A stretch of 64,000 nucleotides of DNA. Source: Verrucomicrobiota bacterium. GTDB lineage: Bacteria; Verrucomicrobiota; Verrucomicrobiia; Limisphaerales; UBA9464. Positions 21,833 to 29,443 of this stretch are shown piece after piece. Each line of letters opens with the position of its first letter. Positions within the stretch are counted from its first letter, which is position 1. The position numbers were made by a program, and so were the translations under genes. The stretch covers positions 1-64,000 of the forward strand of contig JAFLEF010000015.1 of assembly GCA_017309115.1 (NCBI GenBank). Reading direction: 5' to 3'. The notes under the pieces were generated by a model. It saw nothing but the letters and a program-made list of their open reading frames with translations. It did no database searches and had not been told where the DNA came from.

Positions 21833-23053
21833 ATGAGACGCGGCAAATCGAAGGGCAAACAGATCAAGAAAGGGTCATTCGTCGCGACCCTGTATCCGGC
21901 GAAGCGAACCATTGCCGGCCGCGTCTATCGGTACTTCCGCCTCTGCTACGTCGAACCGGGCGGACGGCGCGTTGTCCGGGACTTTGCTGAGGAATCCGAC
22001 GCCACCAAAGCAGCCGCGGAAGCCTCCAAGGCTTTTGCCCTGGGACGCCCTGACGCTCTGGCGTGGTCCCGATCCGAGCTTGTCGAACTCGATGCCGCGG
22101 CCAAGGCCCTGGAGGGAACCGGGGTCGGGGTCTACGAAGCTGTGCAAGGGTTCCTCGCGACCGCGACCAAGACGCTTCCCCAGCGCACCGTTGCCCAAGT
22201 AGTGCAGGAGATGCACGCCGACCGGAAGAACGCCGGGTGCTCCGAGGAACACGTTCGGGACATTACCAAGCGTCTGGACCCGTTCGCCAAGGCGTTCGCC
22301 TGCCAAATCGCCAGCGTTACCCCGCCACTCGTTCGAAACTACCTCGCCGACCTCCGGGGCAGGAACGGGCAACCGCTCACTGCCAGGTCACGGGACAACG
22401 CACGGCGAATGATCGTCAGCCTGTTCAACTTCGCCCGTCAGCAACGGTACATCCCGCGGGAACTGGCTGAGGAGATGGCGGAACTTCCGGCGCCCAAGCT
22501 CGAAACCGTCGCCACCGAGGTTTTCACCCCGGAAGCCATGCGGACGATTCTGAAAGCCGCTGAGGGTCCCGACTTGGCCCTGCTGGCCATTGGCGCGTTC
22601 TGTGGGGTCCGGACGGCGGAACTTCACCGGCTTACCTGGGAAGACATTCGCTTCGGGGAACGCGTTCTGGTCATCGGCGCCGACCGCGCCAAGACGGCCA
22701 GCCGGCGAGTGATTCCCATTCCCGACAACCTCGCGGAATGGCTGGCCCCGTTCGCCAACGCCAAGGGGCAAATCAGCCCCTACAGCCATGAGCACGCGCT
22801 TTCCTGGGGACTCATGAAGATTGCCCGTCGGGCGGGCGTGGAATGGGTCAAGAACGGGCTCCGTCACTCGTTTTGTTCCTACCGTCTCGCCGTCACCAAG
22901 AACGCCGCCACGGTGGCGCACGAAGCCGGGAACAGCCCCGCCGTAATCCACCGCCACTATGCCGCGTTGAACACCGAAGCCGAAGGCAAGGCTTGGTTCG
23001 ACATTCGGCCGGCGACCCCTGCCAACGTCATCGCCTTACCCGCCACCAAATGA
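21833..23053 (+). CDS. Tyrosine recombinase / integrase of element B
   Basis: 406 residues. Catalytic domain about 230-390 with Arg260 (FCGVRTAELHRLTWED), Lys287, Arg344 (KNGLRHSFCSY) and nucleophile Tyr376 (HRHYAAL). The first His of the usual HxxR is Asn341, and the later His/Trp position is Asn367 (EAGNSP); these substitutions mark a divergent integrase group. N-terminal half has the arm-binding and SAM-like core-binding regions (AQVVQEMHADRKNAGCSEEH, then LTARSRDNARRMIVSLFNFA). Located 75 bp from the att repeat and reading into the element. Stop overlaps the next gene (ATGA). Confidence 0.93.
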   Translation: MRRGKSKGKQIKKGSFVATLYPAKRTIAGRVYRYFRLCYVEPGGRRVVRDFAEESDATKAAAEASKAFALGRPDALAWSRSELVELDAAAKALEGTGVGVYEAVQGFLATATKTLPQRTVAQVVQEMHADRKNAGCSEEHVRDITKRLDPFAKAFACQIASVTPPLVRNYLADLRGRNGQPLTARSRDNARRMIVSLFNFARQQRYIPRELAEEMAELPAPKLETVATEVFTPEAMRTILKAAEGPDLALLAIGAFCGVRTAELHRLTWEDIRFGERVLVIGADRAKTASRRVIPIPDNLAEWLAPFANAKGQISPYSHEHALSWGLMKIARRAGVEWVKNGLRHSFCSYRLAVTKNAATVAHEAGNSPAVIHRHYAALNTEAEGKAWFDIRPATPANVIALPATK

Positions 23054-23202
23054 AACCCGGAACCTACCTCATGAAGGCGCCGAACTACTCCCTGCCCGTC
23101 CGCATCGAGCTTTGGCAGGGTGAACTGTACGTCATCCCGCCGTCAGGCTGGCGGCATCTCCTGACCACCTTCGGGCCGGAATACCGATTCGAACCCGTGT
23201 GA
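23050..23202 (+). CDS. 50-aa hypothetical protein coupled to integrase
   Basis: ATG 23050 overlaps the integrase stop by four bases. The product starts MKPGTYLMKAPNYSLPVRIE and ends LTTFGPEYRFEPV, with alternating beta strands (IELWQGELYVIPPSGW). Translational coupling to the integrase suggests a small recombination or regulatory accessory. No family; no equivalent in element A. Confidence 0.6.
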   Translation: MKPGTYLMKAPNYSLPVRIELWQGELYVIPPSGWRHLLTTFGPEYRFEPV

Positions 23203-23208
23203 ACTTTC

Positions 23209-23309
23209 CTCTCCGACCAAGAAACTGCCGGGGGCCGGCAGTCGGAGAGTCACCAAACCAACCGCCAACCTGTTATCAGCAGGCACCCCCGGCAAAAACC
23301 AAAGTCACC
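23209..23309 (+). promoter_or_regulatory. Conserved structured leader of element B
   Basis: Same architecture as 2490-2586. Outer stem CTCTCCGA (23209-23216) with TCGGAGAG (23242-23249); inner stem CTGCC (23225-23229) with GGCAG (23237-23241), where element A has ACGCC/GGCGT, so two base pairs changed on both sides. Second hairpin CCTG-TTATCAG-CAGG (23269-23283) replaces CCCGA-ACCAA-TCGGG. CCCCCGGC (23286-23293) can pair with GCCGGGGG (23227-23234). The unpaired blocks AGTCACC, AACCAACCGCCAACC and AAAACCAAA are conserved, and both copies end GTCACCATG. The flanking genes are unrelated, so the RNA or DNA structure itself is what is conserved. Confidence 0.75.
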
Positions 23310-23531
23310 ATGCACACACTCGAAGCAATCATCAACCCCACGTCCGAATCACGCGGACTATTCAAAGGTCCGGCCGGATACCTGTTCCGGGAAACTGAGT
23401 CGGAAGCGTTCCAGCCTCTGACGTTGAAGGATGCCGCGACCAAAGCCGCGGACCTTCTGGACCAACGGCCGCACGACTTGGAAGTGGACCTGTCGCCCCT
23501 GTTGCGCGACCTCGCGAAAGGCGTCCTGTGA
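23310..23531 (+). CDS. Small hypothetical protein after the leader
   Basis: 73 residues, start fixed by the leader (GTCACCATG). The product begins MHTLEAIINPTSESRGLFKG and ends in an acidic helical part (LKDAATKAADLLDQRPHDLE, then LLRDLAKGVL). No family recognised. Stop overlaps the next start (GTGA at 23528). Confidence 0.7.
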   Translation: MHTLEAIINPTSESRGLFKGPAGYLFRETESEAFQPLTLKDAATKAADLLDQRPHDLEVDLSPLLRDLAKGVL

Positions 23532-23869
23532 CCTGGGTTCATTGGTTGGGAGAACGGCACGCCGTCGCGTTCCGGCTGACCAGGTTGACCCGCACAACGT
23601 CCCGTTGCCGGTTCCGGGTTCACTTCGACCCGGACCTTACACAACAAATTGTGGAAGGTGGGAACGAGAAACCGGCGCAACAAATTGCGCCAGTTTCCCA
23701 AGTCATCAACGTTGACGTGATATCGGTTCCGGTGGACCGCGCAGCATTGGAGAGGGTCGCCGCAGAGCGGTTCCCGGGTCGGCGGATTGAACTCCTCTGG
23801 GAGACTCCATCAATTCACCGCTCACTGATTGAGCCGCTGGCTACGCTGCAAACGGCCTCGAAAATCTGA
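23528..23869 (+). CDS. Hypothetical element protein
   Basis: 113 residues from GTG 23528, overlapping the upstream stop by four bases. Arg-rich N-terminal third (HAVAFRLTRLTRTTSRCRFR) followed by a mixed alpha/beta part (VINVDVISVPVDRAALERVA). A DNA-binding role would suit the base composition, but no motif supports it. The AT-poor operon ends here; the next 100 bases lead into the iterons. Confidence 0.6.
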   Translation: MTWVHWLGERHAVAFRLTRLTRTTSRCRFRVHFDPDLTQQIVEGGNEKPAQQIAPVSQVINVDVISVPVDRAALERVAAERFPGRRIELLWETPSIHRSLIEPLATLQTASKI

Positions 23870-23974
23870 CGCGATTCTTTCGCCGTCAGGGAACACCGCC
23901 ATGCAGTCAGTAAACGCCTGAAACGGTGCGGGTTGCGCAATGCAGCCCGCGCCTCTCTACCCTGCAATAATGCT

Positions 23975-24133
23975 CCATTCGCCCCCTATGTAGCGGGCGT
24001 GAGGTCGCAGATTACAGCCCGTATGTAGCGGGCGAGGTCGCCAATTGCGCCCCGTATGTAGCGGGGTGAGTTCCCAAATTCCTCCCCCTATGTAGCGGGC
24101 GAGACCTCCCACCATTCGCCCCATATGCAGCAA
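23975..24133. repeat. Five iteron-like repeats, 33-35 bp apart
   Basis: Units share ATT-n-C-n-CCCC-n-TATGTAGCGGGCGAGGTC. The TATGTAG/TATGCAG cores start at 23987, 24022, 24055, 24089 and 24124, giving spacings of 35, 33, 34 and 35 bp. The outer CCCG...CGGG bases form a small dyad. The last unit ends one base before the AlpA-like ATG (24135). Two more members occur at 27387-27475. Regular spacing near three helical turns fits iterons or cooperative operators bound by an element protein. Confidence 0.8.
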
Positions 24134-24134
24134 C

Positions 24135-24338
24135 ATGAAATCTATCGCCATCAATCAGTCAGTCCCTGACCAGCTCATCACCGAGCCGGAACTTGCCGAG
24201 CGGTTGCAGATCAGTCACCGCACGGCCGTCACCCGTCGCCAGAACGGGGAACTCCCATACGTCCTGATTGGCCGACTTGTTCGGTACAACTGGAATGACG
24301 TTGTCGCCCACCTGAAGCGGAATTCCGGTGCTCGGTAA
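24135..24338 (+). CDS. AlpA/excisionase-like helix-turn-helix protein
   Basis: 67 residues. LITEPELAERLQISHRTAVT then RRQNGELPYVLIGRLVRYNW and NDVVAHLKRN is a textbook AlpA/MerR-like winged helix: helix-turn-helix, G-R-L-V-R-Y wing, and the NDVVAHL end helix. The iteron array ends directly at its start codon, so it may autoregulate or bind those repeats. It corresponds to 4433-4672 of element A. Expected roles are excisive recombination or control of the replication operon. Confidence 0.85.
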   Translation: MKSIAINQSVPDQLITEPELAERLQISHRTAVTRRQNGELPYVLIGRLVRYNWNDVVAHLKRNSGAR

Positions 24339-24510
24339 AATGGGCTGGCACCCGATCGCGTCCCGATGGCTAGCCCGCGGCGGAAGCGTCCTTTCTGAAC
24401 GCTTCGTCCGTTTGCTTGAGCGTCGCCGCGCCGGGAGTCGGAAACCCAGGCGGAAGCCTATTCCGCCGTCGTTTGCGAGCCAATCACTTCCCCCTGGAGA
24501 TCGAGAATGA
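24328..24510 (+). CDS. Small basic protein with PPGDRE tail
   Basis: 60 residues from GTG 24328 (overlapping the upstream gene by 11 bp) or 56 from ATG 24340. Basic middle (LLERRRAGSRKPRRKPIPPS) and end SQSLPPGDRE, like the 65-aa protein of element A. Stop overlaps the initiator start (ATGA at 24507). Function unknown; conservation of tail and position is the evidence that it is real. Confidence 0.65.
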   Translation: MLGKMGWHPIASRWLARGGSVLSERFVRLLERRRAGSRKPRRKPIPPSFASQSLPPGDRE

Positions 24511-25253
24511 GCGGATTTACCAAGCTGTTCGCCAGCATCACCGAGTCATCTGTCTGGGTCGCCGACGACAAGACGTTGCGCGTCTGGGTCGCCATGCTGG
24601 CCCGGTGCGACGCCCGGGGAATTGTCGAGGGTTCAGTCCCCGGGTTTGCGTCCCTCTGCCGGATGAGCATTGAGGATTTCGAGGAACGAATTAGCACCCT
24701 TTCTGCACCCGACCGCTACAGCCGAACTCCCGACAATGAAGGTCGGCGAATCGAACCGGTTGAAGGTGGCTGGAGGGTTTTGAATTACGGGAAGTATCGG
24801 GAAAAAGGACAATCCAAGGCCGGTTCAACAGCCGAAAAAGTCCGACTCTGGCGGGCGAAAAAGAAGGCCGAAAACGCTGGGTTACATGTAACCGACGGTA
24901 ACCCGAAAAAGTTACACGTCAGACAAGAAGCAGAAGCAGATAATACATTGCAGCTGACAGCTGCGAGTGAAGGGAAGAGAACCCGAAAGCGTGATCCGCT
25001 TTTCGATGCCCTCGTCGAAATCGAAGGAGCGAATCCGGCGCAACTTACCCCAAGCGCAAATGGCGCCATCGGGAAGGCCCTGAGTGAAATCAAGACCGCC
25101 TGCCCCGGCGTGACTCCGGACGAAATCCGAAACCGTGCGTCGGCATATCGTCGCCTGATGCCCCGGGCAACGATAACCGCGAACGCATTGGCGAAGTATT
25201 GGGCGCGTTGTGGAGGCTCAAGCAAGTCCACAGAGGAGGCCATGCTGTCATGA
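24507..25253 (+). CDS. Replication-initiator-like protein of element B
   Basis: 248 residues. The N-terminal part FTKLFASITESSVWVADDKT then VWVAMLARCDARGIVEGSVP and GFASLCRMSIEDFEERISTL is the winged-helix region typical of phage replication proteins. A charged linker follows (KVRLWRAKKKAENAG). The C-terminal 90 residues (LVEIEGANPAQLTPSANGAI and onward) are helical and DnaD-like in layout. In the linker the DNA holds GGTTACATGTAACC (24880-24893, a perfect palindrome), GGTAACC and GTTACACG, which could be an origin as in element A. Stop overlaps the helicase start (ATGA). Confidence 0.75.
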   Translation: MSGFTKLFASITESSVWVADDKTLRVWVAMLARCDARGIVEGSVPGFASLCRMSIEDFEERISTLSAPDRYSRTPDNEGRRIEPVEGGWRVLNYGKYREKGQSKAGSTAEKVRLWRAKKKAENAGLHVTDGNPKKLHVRQEAEADNTLQLTAASEGKRTRKRDPLFDALVEIEGANPAQLTPSANGAIGKALSEIKTACPGVTPDEIRNRASAYRRLMPRATITANALAKYWARCGGSSKSTEEAMLS

Positions 25254-26581
25254 ACGAACTGACCTCACTAGACCGACTCCCGCCCCACTCGTTGCCAGCG
25301 GAACAGGGTGTGCTCGGGTGCATCCTGCTCTCTCCATCTGAAAGCTTGGATGCGTGCGCCACGCTGCCGCCCGCCGCGTTTTACGACCTCCGACACCGGG
25401 ACTTGCTCCAAACGCTTCGGGACATGCACGACGCCCGCCAACCGCTCGACCTCATCACGGTTCAACAGCGGTTGAAGGATGCCGGTCAACTCGAGGCAGT
25501 CGGCGGGATTTCCTACCTCTCCGGACTTCTCGACGCCGTACCGAGCGCCGCGAACCTTGGGTACTACCTCGGCATTCTGCGAGAGAAGTTCACCCTCCGG
25601 AGAATGCTTTCCGTTGCCACGGAAACGATTTCCCGAATCCATGAGAATGCCGCGCCGGTTGAAGACCTCGTCGCCGGATTCGAGCGAGACGTGCTTTCGG
25701 TTCGGGAAGACTCCGCAGACGATTCGGAAGCTGACGTTAGGGGATGCCTCACCGAGATCATTTCCGAGATGCAGGAAGCCGCCTCAGGCAAGCCGACGCC
25801 GCGCCTCTGGACCGGACTTCATGCGCTGGACCAATCGAGCGAAGGACTGCGGGAAGGTGAACTTTTCGTGATTGCCGGCAGGCCTGGCACGGGCAAGACC
25901 AGCCTGGCCATGCAGGTCGCCGAGCATGTCGCGGTAGGGTGCGGGAAGCCCGTAGGGGTGTTTTCGCTGGAGATGTCGCGCAAGGAGTTGCTCGGAAGGA
26001 TGGCAACATCCTTGGCACGGGTTGACGCCCGACGCGCCGAGCGTGGCCAGTTCAACGCGCAAGAGGCTTCCAGGCTAACCGCCGCCATGGGCCGTCTTTC
26101 AAGGGCGCATCTCCTCATTTGGGACAAGCCCGGGCTGACCGTGGCTCAAATCGCGGCCCGTGCGCGACGCTGGAAACAGCGCCACGGTATCGAGCTATTG
26201 GTGCTCGACTACTTGGGGTTGATTAGAGATTCGGGCCGTCAACGATCGCGCTACGAAGCCGTGTCCGACATCACCAGGGAAGTGAAGGCGCTGGCCAAGG
26301 AACTGCGGGTCCCGGTGATTCTGCTCTGCCAGCTAAACCGAGCGAGCGAGACGGACAACCGCGCCCCGCGTCTGTCTGACCTCCGCGATTCGGGTTCAAT
26401 CGAACAAGACGCCGATCTTGTCTGGTTACTCCACCACGAAGACGGGTCGGTCATCGTCGCCACCGCCAAGGCCAGACGCGGACCCCGAGGGACAACCCGA
26501 CTCAACTTCATCGGCTCATATACCCGCTTCGAAGATCAAACCAATGCGCCCGACACAGGTTCACTTGAAGGACACCCATGA
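25250..26581 (+). CDS. DnaB-like replicative helicase of element B
   Basis: 443 residues from ATG 25250, chosen because it overlaps the initiator stop (ATGA) and aligns with the start of other DnaB proteins; an in-frame codon 51 bp upstream is less likely. N-terminal domain SLPAEQGVLGCILLSPSESL through about 115; Walker A GRPGTGKTS at 210-218; FSLEM; Walker B LLVLDYLGL; CQLNRASETDNRAPRLSDLR; C-terminal Arg-finger region. Clearly homologous to the helicase of element A (shared EHVAVxxxxPVGVFSLEM). Provides element-specific replication. Confidence 0.94.
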   Translation: MNELTSLDRLPPHSLPAEQGVLGCILLSPSESLDACATLPPAAFYDLRHRDLLQTLRDMHDARQPLDLITVQQRLKDAGQLEAVGGISYLSGLLDAVPSAANLGYYLGILREKFTLRRMLSVATETISRIHENAAPVEDLVAGFERDVLSVREDSADDSEADVRGCLTEIISEMQEAASGKPTPRLWTGLHALDQSSEGLREGELFVIAGRPGTGKTSLAMQVAEHVAVGCGKPVGVFSLEMSRKELLGRMATSLARVDARRAERGQFNAQEASRLTAAMGRLSRAHLLIWDKPGLTVAQIAARARRWKQRHGIELLVLDYLGLIRDSGRQRSRYEAVSDITREVKALAKELRVPVILLCQLNRASETDNRAPRLSDLRDSGSIEQDADLVWLLHHEDGSVIVATAKARRGPRGTTRLNFIGSYTRFEDQTNAPDTGSLEGHP

Positions 26582-26769
26582 AGCCTAAGATTCGCGAACT
26601 CACCACCAAAGTTCAACGCGCCAATGCCGCGCTGACCGTCTTGGACAATGGCCGGCGCCATGACGGACAGGCCCAGACCACCGGCGCCGATCGCGTGCTG
26701 ACCGAAGCCCTGGCAGACGTTGAGGCAGCCGGCGAACTCGCCCGCCAAATCCGGGAGGGTGGACGATGA
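26578..26769 (+). CDS. Small alpha-helical protein downstream of helicase
   Basis: 63 residues, MKPKIRELTTKVQRANAALT and later ADRVLTEALADVEAAGELAR. Same size, place and helical pattern as 6798-6992 of element A. ATGA overlaps at both ends (26578 and 26766) show tight coupling. Function unknown. Confidence 0.75.
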   Translation: MKPKIRELTTKVQRANAALTVLDNGRRHDGQAQTTGADRVLTEALADVEAAGELARQIREGGR

Positions 26770-27080
26770 AAAACCCCAACTCCCAGGAACTGCAGGTCGC
26801 CGTTTTCCTCGGCGGTTTGTGCTGGCGGACCATCGACGCATTCAGCGAAGCCCCGGAAGGCGTCAGGAACGCACTTCGCCCTATCCGCGCCGCGCTGGAT
26901 GACAGCTTGAAGGACATCGACGTTGAGCTTTTCGAAGCTGCACCGGGCGAGGCCTTCAACCCGGCGACCATGCGCCCAATGCTCCACATGCCTGCACCCA
27001 AAGCCGTCACCAAGACGCTGAGCCCTGGCTTCCGGCGAAGCACAACCGGCGAAGTGTTGTCGCAAGCTCTGATCGCATGA
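26766..27080 (+). CDS. Hypothetical element protein specific to element B
   Basis: 104 residues, MKNPNSQELQVAVFLGGLCW then RTIDAFSEAPEGVRNALRPI and a C-terminal SPGFRRSTTGEVLSQALIA. No equivalent in element A and no family recognised. Four-base overlaps with both neighbours. Confidence 0.65.
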   Translation: MKNPNSQELQVAVFLGGLCWRTIDAFSEAPEGVRNALRPIRAALDDSLKDIDVELFEAAPGEAFNPATMRPMLHMPAPKAVTKTLSPGFRRSTTGEVLSQALIA

Positions 27081-27415
27081 GCCCAACCGAGTACCACGAC
27101 GGCGACGCCGACCCGAACGACCCGACCGACGAGCGCAGTGTTCCATTCGACTGGGAGGGACTCGAACACGCCATGGGCGAGGCCGAGCTTGGCCCGGTCG
27201 AGTACGAGCGGCTCTCGTTGGCCATGGGGCGAATCCTGCGCTGGCTGGTGCTCACTGATCCGGGCCAGCGTGACCGTCAGCGGATCATTGCCCGACGCGT
27301 GCTTGCCCTAGCTTGGACGGTCACCCCTGGAACGTTCGACGATTGCCCCAGCCTGAAACAAGCCGCGAAGCGTGCGGGAATTCTGAGTAGGTCGCCAATT
27401 GCTCCCCATATGTGA
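27077..27415 (+). CDS. C-terminally truncated homologue of the element HTH protein
   Basis: 112 residues. The first 95 align with the 154-residue protein of element A (FDWEGLEHAMGEAELGPVEY, AMGRILRWLVL, ARRVLALAWTVTPGTFDDCP, then LKQAAKRAG). At that point the reading frame enters the iteron-like DNA (27387 onward) and stops after ILSRSPIAPHM, so the HTH C-terminus is lost. The insertion or expansion of repeats appears to have trimmed the gene. Confidence 0.8.
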   Translation: MSPTEYHDGDADPNDPTDERSVPFDWEGLEHAMGEAELGPVEYERLSLAMGRILRWLVLTDPGQRDRQRIIARRVLALAWTVTPGTFDDCPSLKQAAKRAGILSRSPIAPHM

Positions 27416-27475
27416 CGCGTGCAACGCGCCTCGAAACTTGGGGGGGTCCCAAATTGCTCCCCATATGTGAGACGC
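27387..27475. repeat. Two more iteron-like units
   Basis: AATTGCTCCCCATATGTGA occurs at about 27398-27416 and again at 27452-27470, each preceded by GTCGCC or GTCCC and followed by GACGCG. They belong to the family at 23975-24133 (compare GTCGCCAATTGCGCCCCGTA there). They lie between two HTH genes, at the place where element A has a single related site (7463-7482). Likely operators for the same binding protein, or a secondary origin site. Confidence 0.75.
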
Positions 27476-27495
27476 GAGATGCGCACTTCAAAAAC

Positions 27496-27720
27496 ATGAA
27501 CGCAACACTTCCTGAAATTCCGGCCGATCTGAGCCTTCCTGAACTGGTCACCGCGACCGGCGTTGGCCTTCAGTTCGGCCTTCCGGCGAGCACTGCCATC
27601 CGACGTTTGGAGAAGGCTGGAATCAAACCCGACGCGTTTCTGAAGCGAGGGCATGAAGCGGCCGTGCCTCTGTTCTTGACCACCCGGCTGGTCGAACTTG
27701 AACCCGTTTTGTTCGCGTGA
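27496..27720 (+). CDS. Small HTH-type protein
   Basis: 74 residues from ATG 27496, which lies downstream of the second iteron unit; the frame is open further upstream, but that part consists of repeat DNA. LSLPELVTATGVGLQFGLPA then STAIRRLEKAGIKPDAFLKR matches the element A protein at 7499. Probable DNA-binding regulator. Stop overlaps the next start (GTGA at 27717). Confidence 0.75.
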   Translation: MNATLPEIPADLSLPELVTATGVGLQFGLPASTAIRRLEKAGIKPDAFLKRGHEAAVPLFLTTRLVELEPVLFA

Positions 27721-28178
27721 ACTTGTTTGACGCCCTCCGCGCTCAGCACCTCGGCGAGTCCGAAGTCTGGGCTTTGATTCCGCAGATGCAGGCACGCTTG
27801 CAGACGCTGAATCGGCCGGTTCCCACGGACCCGTTCGAACTGTACCTCGCCACCACCGCGACGCTGCCGGAACGACTGGAAGCCGAATGCGAGCAGATGC
27901 GGGCCGAGAATGAACGACTCCGCGCCGAGATCGCCGCGATTCCCGCGAAGTCTGCGGAACTCGACGCCGAGATCGAGCGGCTACGGGGTGAGATCGCCGC
28001 GGAGAACGCCAAAGCCGCTGCCATTTCCGCCCAGATCGAACAAGAGAAAGCCCGGATCCGGGAACTGAATCGCAAAAACGACCCCGCTTTTCTGGCTGCC
28101 AAAATGGTAGTCAAATACGGGATCCACGACCCAAGAAACCCAAAAGAAACTATCACCCATGGCCCGAAAGAAAACTGA
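27717..28178 (+). CDS. Coiled-coil element protein
   Basis: 153 residues from GTG 27717. Residues about 50-120 are a strong coiled coil (ECEQMRAENERLRAEIAAIP, then ELDAEIERLRGEIAAENAKA), followed by AAKMVVKYGIHDPR as in element A. Overlaps the next gene by 20 bp. Role unknown; scaffold-like or regulatory. Confidence 0.75.
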   Translation: MNLFDALRAQHLGESEVWALIPQMQARLQTLNRPVPTDPFELYLATTATLPERLEAECEQMRAENERLRAEIAAIPAKSAELDAEIERLRGEIAAENAKAAAISAQIEQEKARIRELNRKNDPAFLAAKMVVKYGIHDPRNPKETITHGPKEN

Positions 28179-28902
28179 AGCTGACGCCTCCGACGAGTTC
28201 GAAGCGTCTATCGCGACCTTGCCCCCATCCGTCGCACTGGCACCCCAACCCGTGGCGATTCCTGAACCCGCGCCATCCGCGCCGCCACCCTTGGCGCCGG
28301 AACTGGTCGAACTGGGCAGGCGTCACGCGGTCCCGCATGACCTGGACGAAGTTGTCCTGAAGACGTTGAAGCACGAAGCCGACGCATTCGTGACGGCGTT
28401 TGATTCTTGGTTCGCCACCTGTCTGGAAATCGAGCGCGAAGGCGACCTGCCGACGCTCATGCACCGACGGGACGAAATCACCCGGAACCTGAACACCGGG
28501 AATGTCGCGGAACTGTTCACGCTGACGACCAGGATCGTGGCGCTGACCAGCCAGCACCCTGCCGTTGCTCAGGCGAGCCAAGCGTTCGCGTTGTTCCGAC
28601 GCAAAAGCTTCGATGACTTGGTGCGACCCAGCATGGCAGCCTTCGGGTCAGCTCTCGAAGCCGGTCTGCAACGCGAGATCGACCGCGCCAGAGCCATCGA
28701 GCAAGAGTTCCTCGCGGCCTTCGGATCAGGACGCGTTGAAGGCATCGGACCTGTCGAGGAAGCTGTCCGGCGTGAATGCGCTGACCTCCTGCGCGTTCAT
28801 GAAACTTGGAAGCTTCAGGATGAGGCGATTTCCCGCATGCCCGGGCATCTGCTCGTACCGCACAACCTGGTCGAGCTTGCCCGAAAGGCGCTCGAACTGT
28901 GA
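28159..28902 (+). CDS. Conserved element protein, Pro-rich N-terminus and helical body
   Basis: 247 residues. Disordered Pro/Ala-rich N-terminus (ALAPQPVAIPEPAPSAPPPL), then helices (ADAFVTAFDSWFATCLEIER, EQEFLAAFGSGRVEGIGPVE). The C-terminus LLVPHNLVELARKALEL matches VHVPGTLLELAQQAVDL of element A. In both elements this is the last conserved protein before the three-way-junction RNA. No family recognised. Confidence 0.75.
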   Translation: MARKKTEADASDEFEASIATLPPSVALAPQPVAIPEPAPSAPPPLAPELVELGRRHAVPHDLDEVVLKTLKHEADAFVTAFDSWFATCLEIEREGDLPTLMHRRDEITRNLNTGNVAELFTLTTRIVALTSQHPAVAQASQAFALFRRKSFDDLVRPSMAAFGSALEAGLQREIDRARAIEQEFLAAFGSGRVEGIGPVEEAVRRECADLLRVHETWKLQDEAISRMPGHLLVPHNLVELARKALEL

Positions 28903-28910
28903 ACCCCTTT

Positions 28911-28981
28911 GGCGTCCCGACGAACACGCGCTTCAAACGTGGTCATGGTGCTTGGCTGAGTGGTCAAGCGGTCGGGACGCC
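28911..28981 (+). ncRNA. Candidate three-way-junction RNA of element B
   Basis: P1 pairs GGCGTCCCGAC (28911-28921) perfectly with GTCGGGACGCC (28971-28981). P2 is CACG (28925-28928) with CGTG (28938-28941). P3 is GCTTG (28950-28954), loop GCTGAGTGGT, CAAGC (28965-28969), extended by a T-G pair. The layout equals 9010-9093 of element A; the stem sequences differ entirely while the P3 loop keeps 8 of 10 bases. It begins 8 bp after the upstream stop codon. The loop also resembles a class II tRNA D-loop, which may be chance. Confidence 0.75.
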
Positions 28982-29101
28982 TCCCTTTCCCTGCCGACCC
29001 CCCGGGGTCTAAGGATTCTTTTTTCCGACCCTTTTCGTGGTGGTAGTTTCGTCACTCCACCCCTCGCGCTGGCAGACCAAAAATCACAATTTCCCACCCC
29101 C
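28982..29101. other. CCCCCGGGGT block and leader of the next gene
   Basis: Bases 28999-29021 (CCCCCGGGGTCTAAGGATTC, then TTT) match 9189-9209 of element A. A T-run follows (TTTTTT at about 29019-29024), so in element B the GC block plus T-run could act as a terminator; element A has only a short T-run. The remainder, up to ATG 29102, holds no gene. Confidence 0.5.
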
Positions 29102-29440
29102 ATGAACCGACAAATCCTATCCGCCGAAACCCGGCGACTTGCCAAGGGAATGATTGCCGCCTCGAAGGCGTTGCAAGAGTTCCGCTCTCGCGGCCCCCAG
29201 TCACCACGGGGGGGCATCGCCCTCGATCAACTTGTGACGATCCTGACCGAGGGCGCGTTGCTGGCCGGTCAACTCCGGGACAACGACGACCCGGCGTTTT
29301 GGACAGAACCGAACTTCCGCAAGAACACCCCCGCGCCGAGCGCCGGCGCCACCCCCAGCGCGTTTGAATGTCTGAACCGGCCGAACCCCGCCGCCGGCTA
29401 CAGCTTCGATGACCGCCGCCGGGAAGGCCTACCCACCTAA
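29102..29440 (+). CDS. Hypothetical protein upstream of tape-measure gene
   Basis: 112 residues from ATG 29102. Helical N-terminal part MNRQILSAETRRLAKGMIAA, then a middle part with GGIALDQLVTILTEGALLAG and a Pro/Ala-rich tail. Three bases separate it from the tape-measure-like gene, so the two are one transcript. No family recognised; a tail-assembly accessory is possible by position only. Confidence 0.65.
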   Translation: MNRQILSAETRRLAKGMIAASKALQEFRSRGPQSPRGGIALDQLVTILTEGALLAGQLRDNDDPAFWTEPNFRKNTPAPSAGATPSAFECLNRPNPAAGYSFDDRRREGLPT

Positions 29441-29443
29441 ACC

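Noticed and set aside
23975-24133. CRISPR array for the five 33-35-bp spaced repeats
   Set aside because: The conserved part extends over most of each unit, spacers are not unique sequence, and no cas genes are near. Iterons or operators fit better.
23957-24154. Minus-strand 65-codon frame with RYIGGG/LHTGR repeats
   Set aside because: It is the translation of the iteron array on the opposite strand; repeat periodicity explains the open frame.
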